64,000 bases of DNA from Vicinamibacteria bacterium (GTDB lineage Bacteria > Acidobacteriota > Vicinamibacteria > Fen-336), in the NCBI GenBank assembly GCA_023701125.1, contig JAMPXO010000005.1, forward strand, positions 1-64,000. The letters run 5' to 3'. A model generated the notes under the pieces. The model saw only the letters and a list, made by a program, of their open reading frames with translations, was not told the origin of the DNA and made no database searches. Shown here one piece after another: positions 1 through 8,009 of this stretch; position 1 is the stretch's first letter; every line of letters begins with the position of its first letter. The position numbers were made by a program, and so were the translations under genes.

Positions 1-63
1 CGCTGCCGCCAGCAGCAGGCAGACGGCGGCCGGCCGGAGGCCGGGGCGCGGGCGGGAACGCAT
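1..63 (-). CDS. Partial exported protein, N-terminus only
   Basis: The minus strand has an ATG at 63-61 followed by an open frame that runs off the left edge of the window. The 21 visible residues begin MRSRPRPGLRP, then a hydrophobic stretch (AAVCLLLAAA), which is the form of a Sec signal peptide: basic n-region, then h-region. Nothing of the mature protein is visible, so no function can be given. The gene is divergent from the SGNH hydrolase at 136. Moderate confidence that it is a real exported protein. Confidence 0.5.
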   Translation of the reverse strand, partial: MRSRPRPGLRPAAVCLLLAAA

Positions 64-119
64 GTCGAGCAGAGCCTAGCACGCGCTTCCCGCGCGGCCC
101 TGACCGCGGGACCGGCGTA

Positions 120-125
120 TATGAT
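120..125 (+). promoter_or_regulatory. Candidate -10 hexamer (TATGAT) close to start
   Basis: TATGAT lies 10 nt before the ATG at 136, and no Shine-Dalgarno sequence lies between them. If this is the -10 box, transcription would begin at or just before the start codon. This argues for the start at 136 over the ATG at 121, which lies inside the hexamer. No convincing -35 is visible. Confidence 0.4.
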
Positions 126-135
126 CGCGCCGGAC

Positions 136-1260
136 ATGACTGCTGCGCCGCGCCGCGCCGAGCTCGCGCTGGCCCTCGCGAGCCTGCTGCTGGCGGCGGG
201 CGTCGCCGAGGTCGCGGTGCGACTGGCGGTGCCCGCCGGACCGGCGGCCACCGGTTACGCACCGGTCAACACCGCCCGCCGTGAGCGGGCCATGGCCAAC
301 TCCCGCGGCTATCGCGACGCGGAGCGCGCCGTGCCGGCGCCCGCGGGCGTGCGCCGCGTGCTGTCGCTGGGCGACTCCTTCGCCTGGGGCCACGGGATCG
401 AGGCCGAGGACGCCTACCCCGCGCGGATCGAGCGCCGGCTGCGACGCGAGCGGGCGGGTGAGGCCTGGGAGGTGGTCAACCTCGCGCTGCCCGGCCTGCG
501 CAGCGTCGACCACGCCCAGCAGCTCCGCGACGAAGGTTTCGCCTACGGCCCGGAGCTGGTGCTGCTCGGCTACGTGCTGAACGACTCGGAGGACGCGGAC
601 GCGGCCGAGGCCCGCCGCGCCCTGGATTGGCAGGCGCAGGCGGGACCGAGCCCGTCGTTCTTCGATCGCTCCGCGCTGGTTCGCTTCGTGCGCTTTCGCC
701 TGTTCGCCACGGCCGAGAACCGGCGCCGGGTCGAGGGCTATCGCTCGATGTACGCGGAAGACGCCCCCGGCTGGCGGGCGGGTCGCCAGGCGCTGCTGGC
801 GATGGGCGAGCAGTGCCGCGCCCGGGGCGTCCCGTTCGTGGTCGCGATCTGGCCGCTGCTCGGCAACCCGCTCGACGAGCGGTACCCGTTCGCCGCGATC
901 CACGAGAGCGTGGCGCAGGCGGCGGCGGCCGGGGGAGCCACCGTCGTCGACCTGTTGCCGGTGTTCCGCGGCCTGCGCTCCGAGGTGCTGGTGGTCGACG
1001 GGGCGGACGACGAGCACCCCAACGAGGTGGCGCACCGCATCGCCGCCGGCGCGATCCACCGCTCGCTCGCGGCCATCGGGTTCCAGCGCCGGGGTGAACC
1101 CGTCGCCGGTCCCATGGGGGCTCCGTCGCCAACGGAGCTCCTCCGCCCCCAAACCCCCGCCGGGTTCCAGCGCCGGGGTGAACCCGTCGCCGGTCCCATG
1201 GGGGCTCCGTCGCCAACGGAGCTCCTCCGCCCCCAAGCCCCCAGGGCCCCGCGGCCTTGA
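136..1260 (+). CDS. Membrane-anchored SGNH/GDSL-type hydrolase with repeat-derived C-terminus
   Basis: 374 residues. An N-terminal hydrophobic helix (residues ~9-30) is followed by an SGNH hydrolase fold: block I GDSFAWG (catalytic Ser), the N/D block as LNDSED, and a terminal DDEHPN carrying the catalytic Asp/His. Such proteins are usually esterases or O-acyl transfer/deacetylation enzymes acting on envelope glycans outside the cytoplasm; the substrate is unknown. From residue ~315 the protein is encoded by two tandem 84-bp palindromic repeats, giving two 28-residue units starting GFQRRGEPV. SGNH domains normally end near the HPN helix, so this tail is probably an acquired extension. The stop overlaps the next start (TTGA), so the two genes are probably translationally coupled. 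Confidence 0.8.
   Translation: MTAAPRRAELALALASLLLAAGVAEVAVRLAVPAGPAATGYAPVNTARRERAMANSRGYRDAERAVPAPAGVRRVLSLGDSFAWGHGIEAEDAYPARIERRLRRERAGEAWEVVNLALPGLRSVDHAQQLRDEGFAYGPELVLLGYVLNDSEDADAAEARRALDWQAQAGPSPSFFDRSALVRFVRFRLFATAENRRRVEGYRSMYAEDAPGWRAGRQALLAMGEQCRARGVPFVVAIWPLLGNPLDERYPFAAIHESVAQAAAAGGATVVDLLPVFRGLRSEVLVVDGADDEHPNEVAHRIAAGAIHRSLAAIGFQRRGEPVAGPMGAPSPTELLRPQTPAGFQRRGEPVAGPMGAPSPTELLRPQAPRAPRP
1078..1161 (+). repeat. Two-hairpin palindromic element, type A, copy 1
   Basis: 84 bp, starting GGGTTCC. Hairpin 1 has an 11-bp stem with two mismatches around a GTGAA loop. Hairpin 2 is nested: outer clamp GGGGGC/GCCCCC and inner stem GCTCCGT/ACGGAGC. It is read in frame as residues ~315-342 of the SGNH hydrolase. 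The next copy follows directly with a period of exactly 84 bp (28 codons), so tandem duplication preserves the frame. Confidence 0.9.
1162..1245 (+). repeat. Two-hairpin palindromic element, type A, copy 2
   Basis: Near-identical tandem copy of the element at 1078-1161, differing near its 3' end (AAGCCCC where copy 1 has AAACCCC). It encodes the last full 28-residue unit of the SGNH hydrolase, which stops about 15 bp later. The near-identity suggests a recent duplication. Confidence 0.9.
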
Positions 1261-2423
1261 GCCACGCGCTGGCACCCGTGGTCGCGGCGCTGGTGCTGCG
1301 CGTGCTGCTGGTCCTGTTGTGCGACCGGGTGGTGGCCGACGTGCTGCGCTATCACAAGCTGGCCAGTCACCTGCTCGACGTCTCGTGGAATCCCTACCAG
1401 GCGCCGCGCCTCTACCCGTACCCGCCGGTGTGGATGTTCTGGGAGGCGGCCAGCCTCGGCCTCGAGCGCCTGCTCGGCCTGCCCTTCGCGGTCGTGGTCA
1501 AGCTGCCGGTGGTCGCCGCGGACGTCGCCGTCGTCGAACTGCTGCGGCGCGCGGCCGGGGCCCGCGCCGCCTGGATCTACGCGCTTCACCCGGTCGCGCT
1601 GCTGATCGCCGCGGTCCACGGCCAGTTCGACGTCCTCGCGCTGCTCGCAGTGATGGCGGCGGTGCTCGCGCTGGGCGCCGGTCGCGCCGACCGCAGCGCG
1701 CTGTGGCTGGCTCTCGCCATCGCGCTGAAATCGTTCCCGGTGCTGCTGCTGCCGTTCTTCACACTGCACGCGGCGCAGGCCTGCGGCGGCTGGCGCACCG
1801 CCGCGGGCCTCCGCGCCGCGGCGCGTTACGGGGCGCTGGCCACGTTGCCGGTCGCCGCTGCGCTCGTCCCCTTCCTGTTCCACGACGCCGGCGCGGTGCG
1901 CCGCGAGCTGTTCGGCTATGGCGGCATCGCCGACTTCGGCTGGATCGGCGCCTGGCGCGGCCTGCGCCAACTCGCGACGGGCGCCCTCGCCCGCTCGGAG
2001 GCGGCACTTTGGCCGGACGCCGTGACCGCGGGCAAGGCGGCCTTCCTGCTGGGGCTGGCGGCGCTCGCCGTCACCGCGTTGCGTCGGCCCGCGGCCTGGC
2101 CGCCGGCGCGCGCGGCGTTCGTGATACTGCTCGGCTTCCTCGGCCTCTACGGCGCGATCAGCGCCCAGTACCTGCTGTGGCCACTGCCGTTCGCGTTGCT
2201 GATCGGCGAACGCTCGCGCGCCTGGGATGTCGCCGCGGCGCTCGCGCTGTGCGGCTTCTACCTCTTCCTCGCCCCGGGCACGCTGGTGCCCTCGCGGCTG
2301 CCGGAGCCGTGGCATGCGCTGGCCGGCCGTGCGTGGGCGGTTGGCGCCGCGGCGACGTGGCTGGCGGGTGTCGGGTGGCTGGTGCGCGCGCTGCGTTCCG
2401 CGCCGGTCCAGGGGGCCTCGTGA
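1257..2423 (+). CDS. Polytopic GT-C fold glycosyltransferase, GT87/DUF2029-like
   Basis: 388 residues, almost entirely hydrophobic with about ten membrane segments. YPYPPVWM (53-60), HGQFD (121-125) and LKSFPVLLLPF (~158) match conserved loops of polyprenol-phosphate-sugar-dependent GT-C mannosyltransferases (GT87/PIG-M-like). The likely role is transfer of a sugar from a lipid-linked donor to an envelope glycan on the outer face of the inner membrane. The TTG start overlaps the upstream stop (TTGA) and the stop overlaps the next gene's GTG (GTGA), making a tightly coupled three-gene unit. Donor and acceptor cannot be read from sequence. Confidence 0.72.
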   Translation: MSHALAPVVAALVLRVLLVLLCDRVVADVLRYHKLASHLLDVSWNPYQAPRLYPYPPVWMFWEAASLGLERLLGLPFAVVVKLPVVAADVAVVELLRRAAGARAAWIYALHPVALLIAAVHGQFDVLALLAVMAAVLALGAGRADRSALWLALAIALKSFPVLLLPFFTLHAAQACGGWRTAAGLRAAARYGALATLPVAAALVPFLFHDAGAVRRELFGYGGIADFGWIGAWRGLRQLATGALARSEAALWPDAVTAGKAAFLLGLAALAVTALRRPAAWPPARAAFVILLGFLGLYGAISAQYLLWPLPFALLIGERSRAWDVAAALALCGFYLFLAPGTLVPSRLPEPWHALAGRAWAVGAAATWLAGVGWLVRALRSAPVQGAS

Positions 2424-4213
2424 GTCGTGGCGAGCGGGCAGGGCTGGCGCTGGCGCTGCTCGTGTTCCTGGCGCTGTGCGCCGACACCGCGCGGCGCACG
2501 TCGGCGACCTTCGACGAGATCGCCCACGTCGGCGCGGCCTACACCCACCTCGCCTTCGGCGACTACCGGCTGACGCCCGAGCACCCGCCGCTGGTCAAGA
2601 ACTGGATCGCCTTGCCGCTGGTCGGAGGCGGCGCGCAGTTCAAGGCGGACGACGACGCCTACCGCATGCGGCGACCGTGGGAGCTGGGCAAGCGCTTCCT
2701 GTATCGCTGGAACGACGCCGACACGCTGCTGTGGCGCGCGCGCATGATGAACGCGCTGCTGGGCGCCGCGCTGATCGCCGCGACCGCCCTGTTCGCACGG
2801 CGGCTGGGCGGCCCGGTCGCGTTCTGGTGCGCGCTGCCGCTGTGCGCGCTGCACCCCGACTTCCTCGCCCACGCTCCGCTGGTCACTACCGACATCGGCG
2901 CCGCGCTGTGGGTGCTGCTGGCCGTAATGGCCGCCGAGCGCCTGCGTGGGGGCTTGGGGGCGGAGGAGCTCCGTTTGCGACGGAGCCCCCATGGGACCGG
3001 TGGCGGGCTCTGCCCGGCACCGGAACCCGACGGCATTACGCCGGCGCGGGTCGCAGCGCTTGGCCTGGGCGCCGGCGCCGCGCTCGCCACCAAGATGTCG
3101 GCGCTGGTGCTGTTGCCCGTGCTGGCGCTGCTGGCGCTGGCGTTGTGGCGAGCGGGGGCGGCGCCGCGCCGGCTCGCCGCCGCCGCGCTCGCGACCACGC
3201 TGGTCGCGGGCCTCGCGCTGTGGACCGCGTACGGCTTCCGGACCACGATCGCCCGCGACGCGCAGGTCGAGGCGGCGATCGACTGGCAGAAGCACGTCCG
3301 GCAGGCGCCTGCGATCTCGGCGCCGGTGCTCGCTCTGCGCGCGACGGGCCTGCTGCCTGAAGCCTGGCTGTACGGCTTCCTGCGCTTCTACACGACCTCG
3401 GGTGACGTGCCGGCGTTCCTGCTCGGCCTTCGCCGCGACGGCGGCTTCCCCCACTATTTCCTGGTCACCTTCGGGCTCAAGACGCCGCTGCCGCTGCTGG
3501 CGCTACTGGCCGCCGCGGCAGCGCTCGCGGCCACGAAGAAGCTGGAGCTGGTGCGCGGCGCGGCGCCGTTCCTGCTCGTGCCCGTCGTGGTGTTCGGCAC
3601 GCTGACGCTGACCCGCGGCATCCACATCGGCCATCGCCATCTGCTGCCGATCTACCCGTTCCTGCTGGTGCTGGCGGCCCTGGCTGCCGCGGCGCTGTGG
3701 CGGCGCGGTGCACCCGCGCGGCTCGCCCTCGTCGCGCTGCTCGTGGCCCGTGCCGCGGACGAGGCCGCGCTGCACCCGCACCACCTGGCGTTCTTCAACG
3801 CGGTCGCGGGCGGCCCGGCCCGTGGCTGGGAGGCCCTGGTCGATTCCAACGTCGACTGGGGTCAGGACCTGAAGGCGCTGGTCGCCTGGCAGCGCGAGGC
3901 GCAGGTGCCGCGGCTCAAGCTGTCGTACTTCGGCACCGCCGACGCGGAGTACCACGGCCTCGCCGCGGACTTCCTGCCCGGCTACCAGCTTCCGCGCCCG
4001 CGCGAGACCACCTGGAGCGTGAGCCGCGGCGACGTGGTCGCCGTCAGCGCCACCAACCTGCAGAAGGTGTACGTGCCCGCGGCCGCCTGGCCGCTGATGG
4101 ACCGCCTGCGCGCGCTGACCCCGCGGGCGCGGGTCGGCTACTCGCTGTTCGTCTACGACGCCGACTTCGACTGGCAGGCCGAGCCGCCGGCCGCGGCTGA
4201 AACCGAGCCCTGA
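2420..4213 (+). CDS. GT39/PMT-like polytopic glycosyltransferase with in-frame repeat insertion
   Basis: 597 residues with multiple membrane helices. FDE at 31-33 corresponds to the acidic pair in the first periplasmic loop of PMT/ArnT-type GT-C enzymes. HPPLVK (55-60) and a C-terminal SNVDWGQDLK segment are typical of the bacterial dolichyl-phosphate-mannose-protein mannosyltransferase-like group. Residues ~176-203 ([10 protein letters not shown]...) come entirely from an 83-bp palindromic element inserted in reverse orientation without breaking the frame. The GTG start at 2420 overlaps the upstream stop. A much longer open frame extends upstream but is only the antiphase shadow of the preceding gene. 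Confidence 0.8.
   Translation: MSRGERAGLALALLVFLALCADTARRTSATFDEIAHVGAAYTHLAFGDYRLTPEHPPLVKNWIALPLVGGGAQFKADDDAYRMRRPWELGKRFLYRWNDADTLLWRARMMNALLGAALIAATALFARRLGGPVAFWCALPLCALHPDFLAHAPLVTTDIGAALWVLLAVMAAERLRGGLGAEELRLRRSPHGTGGGLCPAPEPDGITPARVAALGLGAGAALATKMSALVLLPVLALLALALWRAGAAPRRLAAAALATTLVAGLALWTAYGFRTTIARDAQVEAAIDWQKHVRQAPAISAPVLALRATGLLPEAWLYGFLRFYTTSGDVPAFLLGLRRDGGFPHYFLVTFGLKTPLPLLALLAAAAALAATKKLELVRGAAPFLLVPVVVFGTLTLTRGIHIGHRHLLPIYPFLLVLAALAAAALWRRGAPARLALVALLVARAADEAALHPHHLAFFNAVAGGPARGWEALVDSNVDWGQDLKALVAWQREAQVPRLKLSYFGTADAEYHGLAADFLPGYQLPRPRETTWSVSRGDVVAVSATNLQKVYVPAAAWPLMDRLRALTPRARVGYSLFVYDADFDWQAEPPAAAETEP
2946..3028 (-). repeat. Palindromic element inside a glycosyltransferase gene (type A, reverse)
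   Basis: 83-bp copy in reverse orientation within the GT39-like gene. On its own forward strand hairpin 1 reads CCGGTGCCGGGC-AGA-GCCCGCCACCGG, so the T:A pair replaces the C:G pair of the consensus (paired change). Hairpin 2 keeps the GGGGGC/GCCCCC clamp. I translated all six frames across this copy and none contains a stop. Confidence 0.9.
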
Positions 4214-4224
4214 CGGTGGGCGAG

Positions 4225-4230
4225 TAGCAT
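4225..4230 (+). promoter_or_regulatory. Candidate -10 hexamer (TAGCAT)
   Basis: TAGCAT ends 6 nt before the ATG at 4237, and no ribosome binding site fits in the gap. The spacing would put the transcription start on or next to the start codon, that is, a leaderless transcript. No clear -35. Confidence 0.3.
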
Positions 4231-4236
4231 CACGGG

Positions 4237-4797
4237 ATGCGCCCCGCGATCCCGTTCGCCCTGCTGTTCGCCGCGGCCCCGCTGGCCGCCGAGTCTCCGG
4301 CTCCGCAGGACGCCTTCTGGACCGCGCTGCGCGGCCTGTGTGGCCAGGCCTTCGCCGGCCAGATGGTCGAAGGCACGGCGCCGGGCGACGCGGCGATCGG
4401 CGCCGCACGACTGGTGATGCACGTGCGCGCCTGCACCGAGAGCGAGATCCGCATCCCGTTCCACGTCGGCGACGATCGCTCGCGGACCTGGGTGCTGACC
4501 CGCAGCGCGAGCGGGTTGCGCCTGAAGCACGATCACCGTCACGCGGACGGGACGCCCGACGCGGTCACCCAGTACGGCGGCGACACCGCCGCGCCCGGCA
4601 CCGCGCAGCTCCAGGAGTTCCCCGCCGACGCCTTCACCGGCCAGTTGTTGCCGGTCTCGGCCACCAACGTCTGGTCGTTCGAGTTGCTCCCGGGTGACAG
4701 CTTCAGCTACGGGCTGCGCCGCGAGGGTCGCCGCTTTCGCGTCCGCTTCGACCTGAAGCAGCCGGTGCCGGCCCCGCCCGCACCGTGGGGGGAGTGA
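4237..4797 (+). CDS. Secreted protein of unknown function
   Basis: 186 residues. The N-terminus (MRPAIPFALLFAAAPLAA) is a Sec signal peptide with a probable AxA-type cleavage site near residue 18. The mature part contains two cysteines (in RGLCGQAF and RACTES), an acidic and polar central segment with DHRHADGTPD, and a Pro-rich end. It looks like a conserved small periplasmic protein found in proteobacterial and acidobacterial genomes, but I assign no activity. It is preceded by a -10-like hexamer and stands alone between the glycosyltransferase and TPR genes. Confidence 0.7.
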   Translation: MRPAIPFALLFAAAPLAAESPAPQDAFWTALRGLCGQAFAGQMVEGTAPGDAAIGAARLVMHVRACTESEIRIPFHVGDDRSRTWVLTRSASGLRLKHDHRHADGTPDAVTQYGGDTAAPGTAQLQEFPADAFTGQLLPVSATNVWSFELLPGDSFSYGLRREGRRFRVRFDLKQPVPAPPAPWGE

Positions 4798-4878
4798 GCC
4801 GGCGCACGCTCGCTCCCCGCTGCGGGGAACCTCGCGCGCGTGCCGCCCGTCCCTGACTTCGGGGCAAGCGAGGTCGAG

Positions 4879-6270
4879 ATGGGTCGGGATCGGTTCGGGC
4901 TGGAGATGGCGGGGTCGGCGGCGGCGGTGTCCGCTTACGAGCGCGGCCTCGGGCACCTGCTGCGTTTCCAGCCGGAGGTCGTCACGGCCGCCGAAGAGGC
5001 GCTCGTCGCCGATCCCGGCTGCGTGATGGCGCGGGCGCTGCGCGCCTACGTGGGCACGATGTCCTCCGAGTGGCCGGACACGGCCGCGGCCCGCGACCTG
5101 TCGAAGGCGGCCACCCCCACCAACGAACGCGAGCGCGCCCACCTCGAGGCGCTCGGCGCCTGGACCGCGGGTGACTGGTACGGCGCTGCCCGCCGCCTCG
5201 ACGCCCTGCTCGCGCTGTGGCCGCGCGACCTGCTGGCACTGGCCGTCGGCCACCAGCTCGACTTCTTCACCGGCGATGCCCGCAACCTGCGCGCCCGCGT
5301 CGAGCGCGCCCGTGATCACCACGACCCGCAGGCGGCGGAGAGCGCCTTCGTCGACGGCATGTGGGCGTTCGGGCTCGAGGAGTGCGGCGAGTACGCGCGG
5401 GCGGAAGCCGCCGGCCGCTCCGCGGTCGCTCGCCACCCCGAGGACGTGTGGGCGCTGCACGCCTTCGTCCACGTCGAGGAGATGCAGGGTCGCGTGCGCG
5501 AGGGCATCGTCGACCTCGAGTCGCGGCGCGCCAGCTGGGGGCAGGGCAACTTCCTGAACGTGCACCTGGCCTGGCACCTGGCGCTGTTCCGGCTCGAGGC
5601 GGAGGAGCCCGCCGCGGCGCTCGCGCTCTACGACGGCCTGATCCACAACCCGAGCTCGGCCGGGGTGGCGCTCGAGATGGTCGACGCGGCGGCGCTGCTG
5701 TGGCGGCTGCACCTGGACGGCGTCGACAGCGGCGGGCGGTTCGCGGCGCTGGCGGAGGCGTGGGCCGCCAAGGACGACACGCCGTGGTACGTCTTCAACG
5801 ACCTGCACGCGATCCAGGCCCTGGTCGGCGCCGGCCGCCAGGCCGAAGCCGAGCACGTCGTCGACCGCCTGGCGCGCTTCGCTCGCGAGGCTGATCCCGC
5901 GCTCTCCAACCAGCGCATGGTCGTGGCCGCCGGGCTGCCGGCGGCGCACGCGCTGTGCGCGTTCGGCCGCGGGGAACACGCGGCCGTCGTGCGGCTGCTG
6001 GCGCCGCTGCGCCATCACCTGTCCGTGTTCGGCGGCTCCCACGCCCAGCGCGACGTGTTCCAGCGCACGCTGGTCGAGTCGGCGTTGCGGGCGGGCGAAG
6101 GCGCGCTGGCCGACCAGTTGCTGGCCGAGCGCCTGCAAGCGCGGCCCGCCAGCACGTTCGCCTGGGCTCGACTGGCCCGCCTGCGGCGCGCGGGCAACGA
6201 CGCGGCCGGGGCGCTCGATGCGGAGGCGCGGCGGGCCGGGGAGGTCGCGGCGCTGCGGGCGACGGCCTGA
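4879..6270 (+). CDS. TTC38-like tetratricopeptide repeat protein
   Basis: 463 residues, soluble, no signal peptide. The whole length matches the TTC38 family: an opening DRFGLEMAGS segment, TPR-type helical pairs rich in Ala/Leu, and the signature ALHAFVHVEEMQGR, then WHLALFRLE. TPR proteins act as protein-interaction scaffolds; the bacterial TTC38 role is unknown. An upstream in-frame GTG exists at 4840, but the ATG at 4879 has GAGGTCGAG just upstream and places the conserved N-terminus correctly. Its stop lies in a palindrome shared with the convergent GGDEF gene. Confidence 0.75.
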   Translation: MGRDRFGLEMAGSAAAVSAYERGLGHLLRFQPEVVTAAEEALVADPGCVMARALRAYVGTMSSEWPDTAAARDLSKAATPTNERERAHLEALGAWTAGDWYGAARRLDALLALWPRDLLALAVGHQLDFFTGDARNLRARVERARDHHDPQAAESAFVDGMWAFGLEECGEYARAEAAGRSAVARHPEDVWALHAFVHVEEMQGRVREGIVDLESRRASWGQGNFLNVHLAWHLALFRLEAEEPAAALALYDGLIHNPSSAGVALEMVDAAALLWRLHLDGVDSGGRFAALAEAWAAKDDTPWYVFNDLHAIQALVGAGRQAEAEHVVDRLARFAREADPALSNQRMVVAAGLPAAHALCAFGRGEHAAVVRLLAPLRHHLSVFGGSHAQRDVFQRTLVESALRAGEGALADQLLAERLQARPASTFAWARLARLRRAGNDAAGALDAEARRAGEVAALRATA

Positions 6271-6294
6271 GCTCGCGGAGTTCGGCAGCTCAGG
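6266..6294. terminator. Palindrome spanning two convergent stop codons
   Basis: CCTGAGCT (6266-6273) pairs perfectly with AGCTCAGG (6287-6294) around a 13-nt loop. The arms contain the TGA of the TTC38-like gene and the TCA of the convergent GGDEF gene. It could act as a bidirectional terminator, but there is no T-tract on either side. Confidence 0.35.
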
Positions 6295-7996
6295 CGGGAC
6301 CGGCCGCCGGATCGCCCGCCGCGCGCACGGCGTTGCGGCCGCCGCGCTTGGCCGCGTAGAGGGCGGCATCGGCCGCCCCGTACCAGTCTTCGGGACCATT
6401 CATGCCCGGCGTCGCCATCGCCACCCCGGCGCTGAACGTGCAGCGGAAACGGGATCCGTCGGGGGCCACGTGCTCGAGGTCGGCGAACTCCGCGCGCAGG
6501 CGCTCGACCAGCCGCACCGCGTCGGTGCGGTCGAGATCCTCGAGCACCAGCGCGAACTCCTCGCCGCCGTAGCGGCCGATCACGTCCGCGGGGCGCACTC
6601 GTCGCCGGAGCAGGCCCGCCAGCGCCGCCAGCACGCGGTCGCCGGTGGCGTGGCCGTGGCGGTCGTTGACGGCCTTGAAGTGGTCGAGGTCGAGCATCAC
6701 CCAGGCGAAGTGGCGTTCGGGATCACGGCGGGCCGAGGCCAACGCCTGGCGCGTGCGGTCGAGCAGTGCGCTGTGGGTCAGCAACTGGGTCAGCCCGTCG
6801 TGTTCGAGCAGCGACTGCAGCAGGCGGTAGCGCTCGATCCGGGTGGCCACCTTGGTCAGCAGCACGGCCGGGGCCACGGGCTTGGCGATCACGTCGTCGC
6901 CGCCGGCGCGCTCCGCCGCCAGCTCCTGTTCCGGGTGGTCCGCCGCGGTCACGAACAGCACGGGCAGCAGCCGGTAGCGCTCGTCCTGGCGCAGGTAGCG
7001 GACGAGGTCGAAGCCGTCGACGCCCGGCAACCGCACGTCCATCAGCACGACGTCCGGCGGCGCTTCGGCCAGTGTCGTCTCGAGCAGCCGGCCGTCGGCG
7101 CAGATCGTCACGTCGTAGCCCGCGGCCGAGAGCAGCGAGCGCAGGAAGCTGGCCTGGTGCGCGTCGTCTTCCACGATCAGCACGCGGCCGGGCGGCTGCA
7201 CCCGCAGCCGGGCCTCGAGCGCGACCCGACGGGCGACCGCCCGCGGGTCCACCGGCTTGGCGACGAACGCGTCGGCCCCGCAGTGCACGGCCTCGACCTT
7301 GTCGAGGAACTCGCTGCGGGCGGAGATCGCGTGGATGGCGACGCGCGCGCCGCCCGTGCGCGCGCGGACCTCGCGCACGAGGTCGAAACCGGAGCCGTCC
7401 GGCAGCAGGATGTCGATCACCACCGCGGCGGGCAGCGTGCCGCGCAGCGCCGCGCGGGCCTCGGCGAGCGTGCCGGCCACGGCGGGCGCCAGGCCCTCGT
7501 CGCGCAGCGCCGTCATCAGCACTGCGGCCAGGCCCGGGTCGTCGTCCACGATCAGCGCCGCCAGTCGCTGCGGGCCCGAGGCCGCGGCCGGGGTGCCCGG
7601 CGCGACGACCGCGGCCGCCGCCAGCTCGGCGCGCAGGGCGTCGACGGCCCGCCGCACCGTGGTCAGCAGCTCCGCGCTGACGGCCCCGCCCCGCGCCATC
7701 GCGTCGACGCACGCGTGCTCGGCCTCGAGCGCCAGCGTGCTCACCCGCGGCAGGCCGTAGGTGGCGCCCGATCCGGCGAAGCCGTGGAAGGCGATGCGCA
7801 AGATCTGGAGCGCGGCGTCGTCCGCCGGGGCGGCCTGCAGCAGCCGCAGGCCCTCGTCGAGCGAGTGCATCCGCTCCCACGACCCCTCCACGAAGTTCGT
7901 GCGCAGCGACGCGAGTGTCGCCGCCCAGTCGACCTCCGGGTTCGTGTCGTCGGAACGCTGACCCACGGCCGGACTCCTCTCCGCTGCCCCGATCAT
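6290..7996 (-). CDS. Hpt-REC-REC-GGDEF diguanylate cyclase
   Basis: 568 residues, cytoplasmic. An N-terminal Hpt domain (~20-125) carries the candidate phospho-acceptor His71 in AFHGFAGSG. REC1 (~143-258) has IVDDDP and DILLPDG. REC2 (~268-385) has IVEDDA and DVRLPG. The GGDEF domain (~400-560) has an intact GGEEF active site. An RxxD c-di-GMP inhibition site (RPAD) lies exactly five residues before it, so the enzyme is probably active and product-inhibited. It resembles PleD with an added Hpt, and so could accept phosphate from a hybrid kinase to control c-di-GMP. No partner kinase is adjacent. Confidence 0.88.
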   Translation of the reverse strand: MIGAAERSPAVGQRSDDTNPEVDWAATLASLRTNFVEGSWERMHSLDEGLRLLQAAPADDAALQILRIAFHGFAGSGATYGLPRVSTLALEAEHACVDAMARGGAVSAELLTTVRRAVDALRAELAAAAVVAPGTPAAASGPQRLAALIVDDDPGLAAVLMTALRDEGLAPAVAGTLAEARAALRGTLPAAVVIDILLPDGSGFDLVREVRARTGGARVAIHAISARSEFLDKVEAVHCGADAFVAKPVDPRAVARRVALEARLRVQPPGRVLIVEDDAHQASFLRSLLSAAGYDVTICADGRLLETTLAEAPPDVVLMDVRLPGVDGFDLVRYLRQDERYRLLPVLFVTAADHPEQELAAERAGGDDVIAKPVAPAVLLTKVATRIERYRLLQSLLEHDGLTQLLTHSALLDRTRQALASARRDPERHFAWVMLDLDHFKAVNDRHGHATGDRVLAALAGLLRRRVRPADVIGRYGGEEFALVLEDLDRTDAVRLVERLRAEFADLEHVAPDGSRFRCTFSAGVAMATPGMNGPEDWYGAADAALYAAKRGGRNAVRAAGDPAAGPA

Positions 7997-8009
7997 CCCA
8001 CCGCGCGGG

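Noticed and set aside
1094-2419. Long N-terminal extension of the GT39-like gene
   Set aside because: Antiphase to the GT87-like gene and Arg/Pro/Ala rich; the true start is GTG 2420, overlapping the upstream stop.
4813-4828. CCCCGC/GCGGGG near-palindrome between 4797 and 4879
   Set aside because: Too short with a one-base loop and no T-tract; not counted as a terminator or an element copy.
4840-4878. GTG 4840 as the start of the TTC38-like gene
   Set aside because: No ribosome site and the extra 13 residues do not match the family start; ATG 4879 is better.
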